The position numbers and the translations under genes are program-made. Source: Roseobacter sp. (GTDB lineage: Bacteria > Pseudomonadota > Alphaproteobacteria > Rhodobacterales > Rhodobacteraceae). From it: a stretch of 64,000 nucleotides of DNA. Under the pieces are notes generated by a model, which saw nothing but the letters and a program-made list of their open reading frames with translations, made no database searches and was not told where the DNA came from. Every line of letters starts with the position of its first letter. Within the stretch, counting starts at the first letter, position 1. The stretch covers positions 44,111-108,110 of the forward strand of contig PCCY01000036.1 in NCBI GenBank assembly GCA_002731875.1, given 5' to 3'. Shown piece by piece: positions 18,690-28,083 of this stretch.

Positions 18690-19442
18690 CTAGGCGCGTT
18701 TTTTGTCAAACCGATGCGACAGGTAGATGAAGAAGATGATCAACAGCAACGATACCAGGGATGCCCAATAGGTGCCCAAGGCCAGCCCGCCTTTGTTCAA
18801 GGGTTTGGTCAGCAGGTCACCGAAGGTCGCGCCGAAGGGGCGCGTGAAAACAAAAGCTATCCAGAACAGCGCGACTTCGTTCATCGCCTTGGTATAGTGC
18901 AGCAGCAGAACGATAGCGATCACGCCCATCGTCACCATCGCGCCCTGAATGTAGCTCAGGTTCACGACATCGACCAGAAAATCGCCGAATGCCGTTCCCA
19001 GACTGTTTGAGAATAACACTGCGATCCAAAAGGTGACTTCCGCATCCTTGCGGATAATCGGGTCGACGCTGAGGTTGCCGTCGCGCTTGTACCAGACCGC
19101 CAGGGTCGCAAGCAAGCCGGTCAGCAGGATCGCTGAACCCCAGACATACCCAAGGCCGAAAGTGCGGTCCATCATGTCGGATATTTCAGTGCCTACCATG
19201 GTGGTTCCCACTATGGCAGCCCAGAACAGTGCCGGGTGATATTTGTCCGCACGGATCTGAAAGAATAGCACCGTCACAAGAAATGCACCGGTGATGACCA
19301 GCCCTACCACGTACCCGAGGTTGAGGGTTTGAGCCAGCATATCGCCTGACATCTCTCCCAATGTGGTCGCGATGATCTTGATGATCCAAAAAAAGATCGT
19401 CACTTCGGCGATCTTGTTCATAGTAGATTTAGTTGAAGTCAT
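18690..19442 (-). CDS. Polytopic membrane protein with internal repeats (COG4705-like, function unknown)
   Basis: Repeated units EVTIFFWIIKIIATTLGEMSGD / EVTFWIAVLFSNSLGTAFGD / VALFWIAFVFTRPFGATFGD. Confidence 0.75.
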   Translation of the reverse strand: MTSTKSTMNKIAEVTIFFWIIKIIATTLGEMSGDMLAQTLNLGYVVGLVITGAFLVTVLFFQIRADKYHPALFWAAIVGTTMVGTEISDMMDRTFGLGYVWGSAILLTGLLATLAVWYKRDGNLSVDPIIRKDAEVTFWIAVLFSNSLGTAFGDFLVDVVNLSYIQGAMVTMGVIAIVLLLHYTKAMNEVALFWIAFVFTRPFGATFGDLLTKPLNKGGLALGTYWASLVSLLLIIFFIYLSHRFDKKRA

Positions 19443-19527
19443 ATTTGCTCCGATATAGGGCCGCTGTAGCGTTGTTTATATATAGGGGTGCTGTATCAGA
19501 TGCCTGAGCCACACGTATTTCCAACGA

Positions 19528-19543
19528 ATTACCGTTTGGTAAT
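19528..19543. promoter_or_regulatory. Shared-motif site a: ATTACC-GTTT-GGTAAT
   Basis: Perfect inverted repeat 86 bp upstream of the 19442 start. Confidence 0.5.
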
Positions 19544-19627
19544 AATGCAAACTGCATCGATATCAGGGGCGTGAATAGAGCCTAAAGCGATGGGTAGGCG
19601 GAATTTTTCCCGGCCCTCACGCTGACG

Positions 19628-20038
19628 TCAAAAGAATCGGGTTATCTGGTCGCGGTCTGTTGATGATTTTTGGAACGCCCAGTTTCGACTGGCAAAAAAA
19701 GAGCCGATGGCCGCCGCGCCGGTCGAGAAGATCAGAGCAAGAATCTGCGGCACCGCGCCTGACCATATGAGCAGGGCCAAAAGCGCTTCGTTGACGATAA
19801 AGCCACCGCAAGCGACGATCGAGAACCGTTTCAGTGACGTTACAATGTCGGCTTCCTGGTCGGAAAAGGAAAATCCGTAGTGACCCATGAAACTGACCAC
19901 AAACGCGATCACGAATGAAACGGGGTTGGCCCCCAAGGCCGGCCAGCCGGAATGAATCAGGGTAGCGCCGATCAGCATATGCACCAACGTGGCCAATGCA
20001 CCAACCAAGCCAAAACGTAAAAGCTGCCTGAATATCAT
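19628..20038 (-). CDS. GtrA family membrane protein
   Basis: FRQLLRFGLVGALATLVHMLIGATLIHSGWPALGANPVSFVIAFVVSFMGHYGFSF; four TM. Confidence 0.85.
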   Translation of the reverse strand: MIFRQLLRFGLVGALATLVHMLIGATLIHSGWPALGANPVSFVIAFVVSFMGHYGFSFSDQEADIVTSLKRFSIVACGGFIVNEALLALLIWSGAVPQILALIFSTGAAAIGSFFASRNWAFQKSSTDRDQITRFF

Positions 20039-21030
20039 TGCTGAACCTGTATACGAGGGTGAGTTTCAGCGACGATGAAGCCGGGGCGACCTTTGACTTC
20101 GGTAAAGACCCGCGCCAGATATTCCCCAAGCACACCGATCGAAATCAACTGTATCCCGCCCAGCAACAGGACAGCCACCGCAAGCGTCGACCAGCCCGGG
20201 ACGTCCACACCGAATATCATCGTTTTTACGATGATCCAGAAACCATAGATGATGGAAAGCGCGGCGATACCCAGCCCGATCAGGGTCCAGATGCGCAGTG
20301 GCCAACTGGTGAACGATGTCATGCCGGTAAGGCCGTGCTTTAATAACCCGCCCAAGCCGAAACTGGACTTTCCCGCATTGCGCGGCTCAAGCTCGATCGG
20401 GACCGCCTTGGACCGGAAACCGACCCAACCGTACAGACCCTTCATAAAACGATTCCGTTCGGGCAGGTTGCACAGCTCTTGCACCACCTTGCGATCCATC
20501 AGCCTGAAATCACGCGCATCGGCGGGAATATCGGCTTCACTACCCAAATTCAGCAGCTTGTAAAAAATGCGCGTCAACAGCCGTTTCAGCATCGATTCAT
20601 CATTGCGGTGGGCTCGAACCGCATAAACCACATCGTACCCTTCGGCACGATGTTGCAACATGACGCGCAGATGGCACAGCGGTTCCTGCAAATCGGCGTC
20701 AAGAATGACCACGGCCATGCCTTTTGAAGCTTCGAGACCGGCCATTATTGCCTGCTCTTTGCCGAAATTTCGCGATAGCCTCAAAAGACGCAAGGGCACA
20801 CCGCCCCCCGCATCCTTGCTTTTCTGGAAAGTCTGATCTGAACTGCCGTCATCGACGATGATGATCTCGAAAGAACCCACCAGCTTTCTTGCCTCTTGAT
20901 CAATACGTCGGATTGTCTCGGCGATATTGTTTTCTTCGTTAAAGGCGGGAACAACGAATGACAGCTCTGGCCGTATTTGATGGCCGGCAAACAGGCTTTC
21001 ATCGGTTTCAGACAAGCGCGATATTCTCAT
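20035..21030 (-). CDS. Family 2 glycosyltransferase (GtrB / undecaprenyl-phosphate sugar transferase-like)
   Basis: LSFVVPAFNEENNIAETIRRID...IIIVDDGSSD...ILDADLQ; two C-terminal TM; ATGA overlaps with both neighbours. Confidence 0.85.
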   Translation of the reverse strand: MRISRLSETDESLFAGHQIRPELSFVVPAFNEENNIAETIRRIDQEARKLVGSFEIIIVDDGSSDQTFQKSKDAGGGVPLRLLRLSRNFGKEQAIMAGLEASKGMAVVILDADLQEPLCHLRVMLQHRAEGYDVVYAVRAHRNDESMLKRLLTRIFYKLLNLGSEADIPADARDFRLMDRKVVQELCNLPERNRFMKGLYGWVGFRSKAVPIELEPRNAGKSSFGLGGLLKHGLTGMTSFTSWPLRIWTLIGLGIAALSIIYGFWIIVKTMIFGVDVPGWSTLAVAVLLLGGIQLISIGVLGEYLARVFTEVKGRPGFIVAETHPRIQVQQ

Positions 21031-22550
21031 CAGCTTTTTCCATTTAGGGGGGCCTCGGCCAACAACGTGTAGCGGCCGAAAATCCCGATGGTTGTAAAAC
21101 GGTCCCCCAAGACGGGGGCAACTTCGGCCAGTGCGTCGGTATTGACGGCGACCGCATCGGTGATGCCATCGCGCGCTAGCGCGCTCAGAACCGTTTTGTC
21201 GGTGGTGGCGCGGGCCTGACCTTGGGTGTAGAATTCGGCGGAATAACTGCGCCCACCCCAGTAGGTAAGGCGGATATTCCGGTCGATCTGGGTGGCCTGC
21301 GCCACCAGAGCCCGTTGCGATTTCAGGCTTAATGTCTCGGGGCTGAACCGGACAGTCAATGTGACCGCAAGAAAGAGAACGGTTGTGCCGACTACGGCCA
21401 GACCAAATATGGTTTTGACCGTCCTGCGCGGCCCGCCTTGGATTGTTGCCCACAACGAGACCAGCAAAAGCGATGCTGCGGGGACCCCCGGCAAGACATA
21501 GGCGGCCAAGATGTTGGCGGCAGGCGTGAAAAGCAGCATAGGTGCGATCGCCCAGAGGAACAGATAGCCGTGCCAATCGGGTGAACCCGCGTTCACCGCC
21601 TCGGCGATCGCTTTGGGACGCAACAGCAACCACGCTGCAAAGCCGGTCCAGGGCAAGAGCGCCCCCAGCCAGTATATCCAGATCATACCTTTTGCGCGTG
21701 CATGCCCCGACCCGTACAAATCGCCCGTCCACCCCGGTACGGTAAAGCGTTCAAAGTGTTCTCCGATAATGAAGTAACGCAGGAAGCCGGGTGTCTTGAT
21801 CTCGGCCGCGATGTACCAAGGCAGCGTAAGCATCAATAAGACGACCGTGCCCCAGACCCAGGGCAGGGCGGCAAGACCGGTCCAGCGGCGGCCTATCATC
21901 ACCCATAGCCCGATCGGCATCAGGGTCAGGACAGTTGCGGTTGGGCCCTTGGCCAATAATCCGATCGCGAGACCGACAAAGAACAAGTACCCCCATATCT
22001 TGCTTGCGGATTGGTCGGTGACGCAGGTGAAAAAGGCGACCATGCTTAACGTGGTACCCAGAACCATTACCATATCCGTCATCACAAAGGCCGAGGCACC
22101 GAAGAAAAGCACCGAGGTGAACAGCACCACCATGACGACCAGCGCCTGATGGGTGCCGCCCTGGCGTTTCATGAACAGGCCGCTCAGGGCGACCACGGCC
22201 AGGCCGGACAGGAATATGAAGATACGTGCACCGAAACCGTTCACACCGAATACGTACATGCCCAAGGCTGACAGCCAGGTGTGCAGCGGCGGCTTCCCCC
22301 AGAATGGCACGCCGTAGTCGAATTGGGGGGTGATCCAATCCCCGGTTTCAAGCATCTTGCGCGCGATTTCTGCATAGCGGGCTTCGGTGGTGTCCGTAAA
22401 TGGCATCCACCACATCAAAGCAAGACGTATCACAACCAGCGTGACAAGTGCGCCGCCCAAGAAACGACGATCCGCCAAGGAAAGCCGGAATGGCAGACGC
22501 GGGTGTGATTGCGATGGTCGCACGGAAGCGGCGGTGGCGAGAGTGGTCAT
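21030..22550 (-). CDS. ArnT-like / GT39 lipid-linked sugar glycosyltransferase
   Basis: DTTEARYAEIARKMLETGDWITPQFDYGVPFWGKPPLHTWLSA hallmark; polytopic. Confidence 0.8.
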   Translation of the reverse strand: MTTLATAASVRPSQSHPRLPFRLSLADRRFLGGALVTLVVIRLALMWWMPFTDTTEARYAEIARKMLETGDWITPQFDYGVPFWGKPPLHTWLSALGMYVFGVNGFGARIFIFLSGLAVVALSGLFMKRQGGTHQALVVMVVLFTSVLFFGASAFVMTDMVMVLGTTLSMVAFFTCVTDQSASKIWGYLFFVGLAIGLLAKGPTATVLTLMPIGLWVMIGRRWTGLAALPWVWGTVVLLMLTLPWYIAAEIKTPGFLRYFIIGEHFERFTVPGWTGDLYGSGHARAKGMIWIYWLGALLPWTGFAAWLLLRPKAIAEAVNAGSPDWHGYLFLWAIAPMLLFTPAANILAAYVLPGVPAASLLLVSLWATIQGGPRRTVKTIFGLAVVGTTVLFLAVTLTVRFSPETLSLKSQRALVAQATQIDRNIRLTYWGGRSYSAEFYTQGQARATTDKTVLSALARDGITDAVAVNTDALAEVAPVLGDRFTTIGIFGRYTLLAEAPLNGKS

Positions 22551-22615
22551 GGCGGCCTCTTGCTGCATTGCCCGACCGATTAATCCCGGTGGCCTGACCA
22601 AGGGGTGTTCGCGCC

Positions 22616-22631
22616 TATACCGATTGGTAAT
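22616..22631. promoter_or_regulatory. Shared-motif site b: TATACC-GATT-GGTAAT in the ArnT / response regulator divergent promoter
   Basis: About 66 bp from each divergent start codon. Confidence 0.45.
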
Positions 22632-22696
22632 ATTCCAGCCATGGCGGAGCGGGCATTTTCCCGGTATCCTTCGGGCAAGATGTGAAGGTGTGAAAC

Positions 22697-23368
22697 ATGC
22701 GTGTATTGATCGTTGAAGATGACCAGGAAACCGCAGACTACATCTGCTCGAGTTTGCGCGAATTGGGGCATGTATTTGAACACGCGGCAGATGGAAAATC
22801 GGGCTTTCTAAGCGCGCTCGATAGCGATTTCGATGTTATGGTCATTGATCGGATGTTGCCGGGGCTTGACGGTCTGTCGCTGGTCAAGTCCATACGCGGC
22901 GCGGATGTCGCGACCCCGATCCTGTTCTTGAGCGCCATGGGAGGGATCAACGACCGTGTTGATGGTCTGGAGGCAGGTGCCGATGATTATCTGGTCAAGC
23001 CTTTCGCGTTTTCCGAACTATCGGCCCGGCTTGCTGCATTGGCCCGCCGCCCGCCGATGCAGTCCGAGGAGACCAAGCTTCAGATTGCGGACCTCGAGGT
23101 CGATTTGATCAGGCATACGGTGGTGCGGGCGGGGGTGGCCATCCAGCTTCAGCCCCGCGAGTTTCGCCTGTTGGTGTACCTCATGCGGAATGTCGAGCGG
23201 GTCGTCACGCGCACCATGCTATTGGAAGGGGTCTGGGAGTTTCACTTTGACCCCAAGACCAACGTCGTTGAAACCCACATCAGCCGGTTGAGAAACAAGA
23301 TTGATCGGCCTTTTGACCGGCCGTTGATCCATACCGTTCGTGGATCGGGATATAGCATGCATGCATAA
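22697..23368 (+). CDS. OmpR-family response regulator (PmrA/QseB-like)
   Basis: Receiver MRVLIVEDDQETADYI...VMVIDRMLPGLDG, PFAFSELSARLAALARR, winged-helix VVETHISRLRNKIDRPF. Confidence 0.9.
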   Translation: MRVLIVEDDQETADYICSSLRELGHVFEHAADGKSGFLSALDSDFDVMVIDRMLPGLDGLSLVKSIRGADVATPILFLSAMGGINDRVDGLEAGADDYLVKPFAFSELSARLAALARRPPMQSEETKLQIADLEVDLIRHTVVRAGVAIQLQPREFRLLVYLMRNVERVVTRTMLLEGVWEFHFDPKTNVVETHISRLRNKIDRPFDRPLIHTVRGSGYSMHA

Positions 23369-24722
23369 GCCCGGCCGAACTTCGCTGCGTCTTTCATTGC
23401 AGTTCGCATTTCTGTACGCGATCCTCACTGCGGTCATTTTTGTGGGCGCGTATTGGTTCACCAACTTTGAAGTGCGTGGCTGGTTGCGCGGACAGATGGT
23501 TTCGGACCTAGCCATCTTGACAGACATCTATGAGAAGAACGGCAAGGAGAACTTGATCCAAAGCGTCAATATCATGGCGGCGGTCAACTTTGAGAATTCA
23601 AGAATACTACAGTTGCTGGCGGACGATGGCAGTATCTTGGCAGGTAATATCAACGCCGTTAGCGAACCATTTGCCGAGGGTTATGTGCCCGTTGATCAAA
23701 TCCAGATCGAGGGCGATCATGCGACTGAGATTTCAGGGTACTGGGTATCAAGAAACCCTATCGGCCCTTTTGTTCTGGTGCAGGGTACTGGCAATCACGT
23801 AATTGCAGAAGTGCTCGAAGCGTTGGGTCTGACCCTTGTGGCGGGATTTCTACTTATACTGGCGCTAGGGGCTTTGGTCGGGGTGTGGGTGGGCCGTCTG
23901 ACTGAAGAACGCATCGAAACGATATCTGGAACACTGGAGAAGGTATCCGCTGGGGTGCTTTCGGCGCGAGTGCCCACAAGAGGCGGGGCAAATGACGATC
24001 TTTCCCGTGTTTCCGTCAGTATAAACGAGACTTTGGAAAAGCTTGAGAATCTGGTCGAGAGCCAGGTCCAGATTTCCAATGACATTGCGCATGATCTTCG
24101 CACCCCATTGCAACGGTTGCGGCAGCGGCTTGAAAAGATGTCGAATGAAAAAGCCGTTGATCCGCAAAGCGCAGCAGCAGCGCTTGAGCAAACCGAGGAT
24201 ATCATCAGCACATTCAACGCATTGCTGCGCATTGCCCAGATAGAAGCAGGGGACCGACGCGAACGGTTTCAGCAAACCGACTTGGGCAAGCTGGTCACCA
24301 ATGTCTATGAAGCGTTTGAGCCGTCCGCCGAGGAAGTCGGCCAGAGTATAGAGCTGGACGCCCCGCCGGTCCCGGTGTTTGTCTGGGGCGATCCTGACCT
24401 GTTGATGCAGCTCATCTCTAACCTTGTTGAAAACGCACTGCGCCATACACCGGCGGGGACAGCGATACGCATTGCCGTTTCAGGCGCAGCCGACAGCGCG
24501 ACCTTTACGATTTCCGACAATGGTCCCGGCATAAGCCCCGTGGACCGCGGCAAGGTGTTCAGGCGGTTTTATCGGGGCGAAAAAAGCCGTACATCGGGGG
24601 GCAACGGGCTGGGGTTGAGCCTGTGTAAAGCCATCGCAGAGTTGCACCAAGCGACCATCCGTTTGAAAGATAACGACCCCGGCCTGCGGATCGACATACG
24701 ATTTGCCACCAACCAAAAGTGA
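23340..24722 (+). CDS. Sensor histidine kinase
   Basis: H-box DIAHDLRTPLQRLRQRLE, N-box NLVENALRH, G-boxes DNGPGISP / GGNGLGLSLCKAI. Confidence 0.9.
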   Translation: MDRDIACMHKPGRTSLRLSLQFAFLYAILTAVIFVGAYWFTNFEVRGWLRGQMVSDLAILTDIYEKNGKENLIQSVNIMAAVNFENSRILQLLADDGSILAGNINAVSEPFAEGYVPVDQIQIEGDHATEISGYWVSRNPIGPFVLVQGTGNHVIAEVLEALGLTLVAGFLLILALGALVGVWVGRLTEERIETISGTLEKVSAGVLSARVPTRGGANDDLSRVSVSINETLEKLENLVESQVQISNDIAHDLRTPLQRLRQRLEKMSNEKAVDPQSAAAALEQTEDIISTFNALLRIAQIEAGDRRERFQQTDLGKLVTNVYEAFEPSAEEVGQSIELDAPPVPVFVWGDPDLLMQLISNLVENALRHTPAGTAIRIAVSGAADSATFTISDNGPGISPVDRGKVFRRFYRGEKSRTSGGNGLGLSLCKAIAELHQATIRLKDNDPGLRIDIRFATNQK

Positions 24723-24747
24723 AGGCCGCCTTTGGTTGGTGGCAAAT
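24701..24747. repeat. 17-bp perfect inverted repeat spanning the histidine kinase stop codon
   Basis: ATTTGCCACCAACCAAA (24701-24717) / TTTGGTTGGTGGCAAAT (24731-24747), 13-nt spacer. Confidence 0.9.
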
Positions 24748-24788
24748 GTCACGCGGACGGGCACAGTAGCAAGGCCAGCATCACATCG

Positions 24789-25694
24789 TCAGCCGTGACC
24801 GTACTTTTGGGCGGCATGGTGTTTGTTTGCCGCCCGCTCGAATTCCAGCGTCGAATGGGTTATGCCGAACTCGTCTTCCAGACGCTGCTTTATCGATTGT
24901 TTGATATCGTCCAGATCGTCCCAGCGGTGGTCATCAATCACAACATGGGTATCGAGCGCGGCTTGGTCTTCCTGCATCTGCCAGAAATGGGCGTGATGCA
25001 CTTCTTCCACGCCGTCTACATCTTCGACAGTGGCCAACACCGCGTCAATGTCGATATCGACCGGGCTTCCCAGCATGAGAGTGTGGATCGGCCCGCCAAT
25101 TTCCGTAAACGCCAACCATAGAATATACGCCGCGATGCCAATCGTAATCGCAGGATCCACCCAGCGGATGTCGTACAGCAAAATCAAAACCCCACCGATG
25201 ATAACCGCGACAGAGGCCAGTGCATCGCTCAGGTTGTGAAGAAACAGTGCGCGTATATTCACGCTGCCTTTTTGCATCGAATAGGTGAGCAGCGCGGTCA
25301 GGGTATCAACGGCCAGCGCCACACCGCCAAGGATAACAACAGCCCAGCCCACAACCTCGGGGGGGTCGATAAGGCGCATCACGCCTTCGTAGACTAGATA
25401 TATGCCGATCATGATCAGCGAAGTGTAATTGATCAGGGCGGCGACGACCTCTACCCGGCGATAGCCAAAGGTCATCTTTGCGTCGGCGGGTCTTCGACCG
25501 ATCTTGCGGGCACCAAAGGCGATGACAAGCGCCGCCATATCCGAGAAATTATGGATGGCGTCAGCGATCAGAGCCAGACTCCCTGATAAAAGGCCACCAA
25601 TAATCTGAACCACTGTCAGAAGCCCATTGGCCCAGATGGCAATTTTGACGCGGCGGTCGCCGGAGGCCGGGTCTATACCATGGTCATGCGGCAT
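24789..25694 (-). CDS. Cation diffusion facilitator (CDF) family metal efflux transporter
   Basis: SLALIADAIHNFSDMAALVIAFGA, HNLSDALASVAVIIGG; cytoplasmic C-terminal domain. Confidence 0.85.
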   Translation of the reverse strand: MPHDHGIDPASGDRRVKIAIWANGLLTVVQIIGGLLSGSLALIADAIHNFSDMAALVIAFGARKIGRRPADAKMTFGYRRVEVVAALINYTSLIMIGIYLVYEGVMRLIDPPEVVGWAVVILGGVALAVDTLTALLTYSMQKGSVNIRALFLHNLSDALASVAVIIGGVLILLYDIRWVDPAITIGIAAYILWLAFTEIGGPIHTLMLGSPVDIDIDAVLATVEDVDGVEEVHHAHFWQMQEDQAALDTHVVIDDHRWDDLDDIKQSIKQRLEDEFGITHSTLEFERAANKHHAAQKYGHG

Positions 25695-25946
25695 TTTTTA
25701 CCTCTTCGGTTGGATAATGTCATGCAGTGCAAGCGTGTCGGGCAAGTATTGATACGCGACGGCACAACAACGCAAGCGGGATCGTCTAGCAATGATAGCT
25801 CTGTGCCGGAATTAGGCCATAACTGCTGAACACAAAGTGATCGGGGCAATTCTCCCGCCCGGCCTGTCACGGGAACGCACGGAAGGGTGCATATACTTGG
25901 GGAAAATCCCTTGTCTAAGTTTTTCCAAACAGCGTAGTAATAAGCG

Positions 25947-26846
25947 ATGACGGTTTGCGCGATCACAATGGTTTACAAGGACTACTGGGCGCTATCGCAG
26001 TGGTATGCGCATTACGGGCGACTTGTCGGTTTTGACAATCTCTATGTCGTGGCGCATGGGCGTGATGACATGATCGCCCGGATATGCCCGCATGCCAGTG
26101 TCATCACTATCCCCCGTGATCGGCTGAACGGATTCGACCGCAGCCGCGGCCAGATGTTGAACAGTTTCGCAGACGGTTTGGGGATTTCCTATGATTGGGT
26201 GATCCGCACAGACGCGGACGAACTGATTTGTTTCGATCCGGGGATCTATGACTCATTCGACGATATATTCCAGTCGGCCGCATCGACCGCGATGTTCGCA
26301 TTGGGACTGAATGTGGCAGAGACTGTCGCGGACGATGTATTGGAAGACGGGGAGATGGCTTTGGGGCATCGATCCCATGCGGTTTTTACCGGCCACTACA
26401 GCAAGGCATGGGTATCCAAGCGGGGCACGGCGTTGTGGCGTCATGGTGTGTGGGCGGGGCCGCGCAAGCTTGGGTCGGCAGTGTTTGACCTGCCCCAAGG
26501 CGTTTACTTGGTCCATCTCAAATATGCCAATCTCGAAGCGCTGGAAATCGCAAATCGGCATCGCAAGGAGGTCGGCAATGCGGAGGGCAGGGGCTTGCCC
26601 GGACCGGCATGGAAAGAGGCTGACAAAGATGCATCGCGGTTTTATGCGAATTTTGCACGGTACAGCGAGAAAACCTGGTCGGCGGCACGAGACGAGGCCT
26701 ATACCGCCATCGTGGCAGAGCCGATCAGGGATGACAAAGAAAACGTACTGCGAAGCAGGTCAACGATTTTCAAATACAAGGTGACATTACCGGACTGGTT
26801 CAAATCCGAATTCGGCGCGGGGCTGACCGCGAAAGAGAGCCCTTAG
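25947..26846 (+). CDS. Glycosyltransferase family 2/92-like protein
   Basis: MTVCAITMVYKDYWALSQWYAHYGRL...DWVIRTDADELICFD. Confidence 0.7.
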   Translation: MTVCAITMVYKDYWALSQWYAHYGRLVGFDNLYVVAHGRDDMIARICPHASVITIPRDRLNGFDRSRGQMLNSFADGLGISYDWVIRTDADELICFDPGIYDSFDDIFQSAASTAMFALGLNVAETVADDVLEDGEMALGHRSHAVFTGHYSKAWVSKRGTALWRHGVWAGPRKLGSAVFDLPQGVYLVHLKYANLEALEIANRHRKEVGNAEGRGLPGPAWKEADKDASRFYANFARYSEKTWSAARDEAYTAIVAEPIRDDKENVLRSRSTIFKYKVTLPDWFKSEFGAGLTAKESP

Positions 26847-27083
26847 ATCGCGTGCCCCTCTGGCTGATAACCTAGAGGGCTGAATTCTGTAATTAGGCCA
26901 GTTTCAGCGGTTCTCAAGATAAACACTTACCAATTCACTACGAACAAGTTAGGAGTGCTACGCGCGATGCTATGTCTATTTGCGCGGGTGCAAACCAAAG
27001 GGAACAACCCGCCTGCTGCTTCAATTTCAAAACACTTGAAAACGTGAATAGCGACTATATAAAAAACGACTAAGGATGGGCAA

Positions 27084-28034
27084 ATGAAGATACTCGTTGT
27101 TGATGATGATCCCATGGTGCTGGAAGTTCTGAAACATTCCTTGGCGCATTCGGGCTATGATGACGTAACCGTCGCGCAAAGTGCTGTCGAAGCTTCACAA
27201 ATAATCGCCAAGGCTAATCCGGCTTTTGAGTGCTTTTTGCTTGATATGAGCATGCCCGAGATCGAAGGGGACGATCTTTGCTATTGGGTGCGACAGCTAC
27301 CACAATATGCCTCTACCCCGATCCTTATGGTGACCGCCCTGGCAAACAAACGCGATATCGACCGTGCCTTTGCGGCAGGTGCGTCGGATTACATCACCAA
27401 ACCTATTGATATGTCGGATTTCGGCATGCGCATTCAGCAGATTGATCGCAAGAACTCTCAAAACGCATTTAAGGCCCCGGCAAGTATTTCGCTTTTGGAT
27501 AAGCAAGATCAGGAGCCGGACAGGATAGACTTCAGCAAACCGGTGCATTTGGGGGAAATAACCGGAGAGGTCGATCTTGCATCGCTTGAGAATTACTTGT
27601 TGCAACTTTCCCGAAAAGGCATCGAAGGGCTGAGCGCATTTGCATTCACGATCGCCGATGCGGCAAAGTTTCATTTTGTTTGTACGACCGAGGAATATCT
27701 GGATATATTGAAATCGACCGGCCAAATCATTTCTGATCATTTAGCTGCCTCTGGGTTTTTCCTTTCATACGCCGGCAGCGGGTCATTTGTCGGTGTTGGT
27801 CAGAATGCGAACCTTCACCACGACGAATGGGAAAAAACAGAGCGAAGCATTCAGGAAGCTTTGGCCAAGGTCGCTGTCCCCTCAAGCTTAGGCCTGCCTT
27901 CAAAAATTCAGGTATTTTCCGGAGTGCCGTTGCGGCTTAATGGAAAATACGCCGAAAGATCCTTGGATATCCTGTACCGGACGATTGTCGAAGCTGAAGA
28001 CCGCTGCGGCGATACTTCGTGGGCGCAGGTCTGA
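27084..28034 (+). CDS. Response regulator: CheY-like receiver plus degenerate GGDEF-like output domain
   Basis: MKILVVDDDPMVLEVLKHSL...FLLDMSMPEIEGDDL; C-terminus FFLSYAGSGSFVGVGQ in GGDEF position. Confidence 0.7.
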   Translation: MKILVVDDDPMVLEVLKHSLAHSGYDDVTVAQSAVEASQIIAKANPAFECFLLDMSMPEIEGDDLCYWVRQLPQYASTPILMVTALANKRDIDRAFAAGASDYITKPIDMSDFGMRIQQIDRKNSQNAFKAPASISLLDKQDQEPDRIDFSKPVHLGEITGEVDLASLENYLLQLSRKGIEGLSAFAFTIADAAKFHFVCTTEEYLDILKSTGQIISDHLAASGFFLSYAGSGSFVGVGQNANLHHDEWEKTERSIQEALAKVAVPSSLGLPSKIQVFSGVPLRLNGKYAERSLDILYRTIVEAEDRCGDTSWAQV

Positions 28035-28083
28035 CTGCGGCGCGCGAGGGGCGCAAGCAGTCCCGTCAGGGATTGTCACAAGG

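Noticed and set aside
21031-21732. N-terminal extension of the 565-aa ORF 20035-21732
   Set aside because: Only the part from 21030 (MRISRLSETDES...) is a GT2; the rest is antisense-like reading within the ArnT-like gene, which overlaps by ATGA.
22697-24722. Calling the two-component system PmrAB specifically
   Set aside because: OmpR/HK family and neighbourhood fit, but no metal-binding ExxE periplasmic motif was recognised and no CTTAAT tandem boxes were seen.
26926-26941. CTTACCAATTCACTAC upstream of the 27084 response regulator as a fifth shared-motif site
   Set aside because: Only the TTACCAA half matches; the second half is not conserved, so chance is likely.
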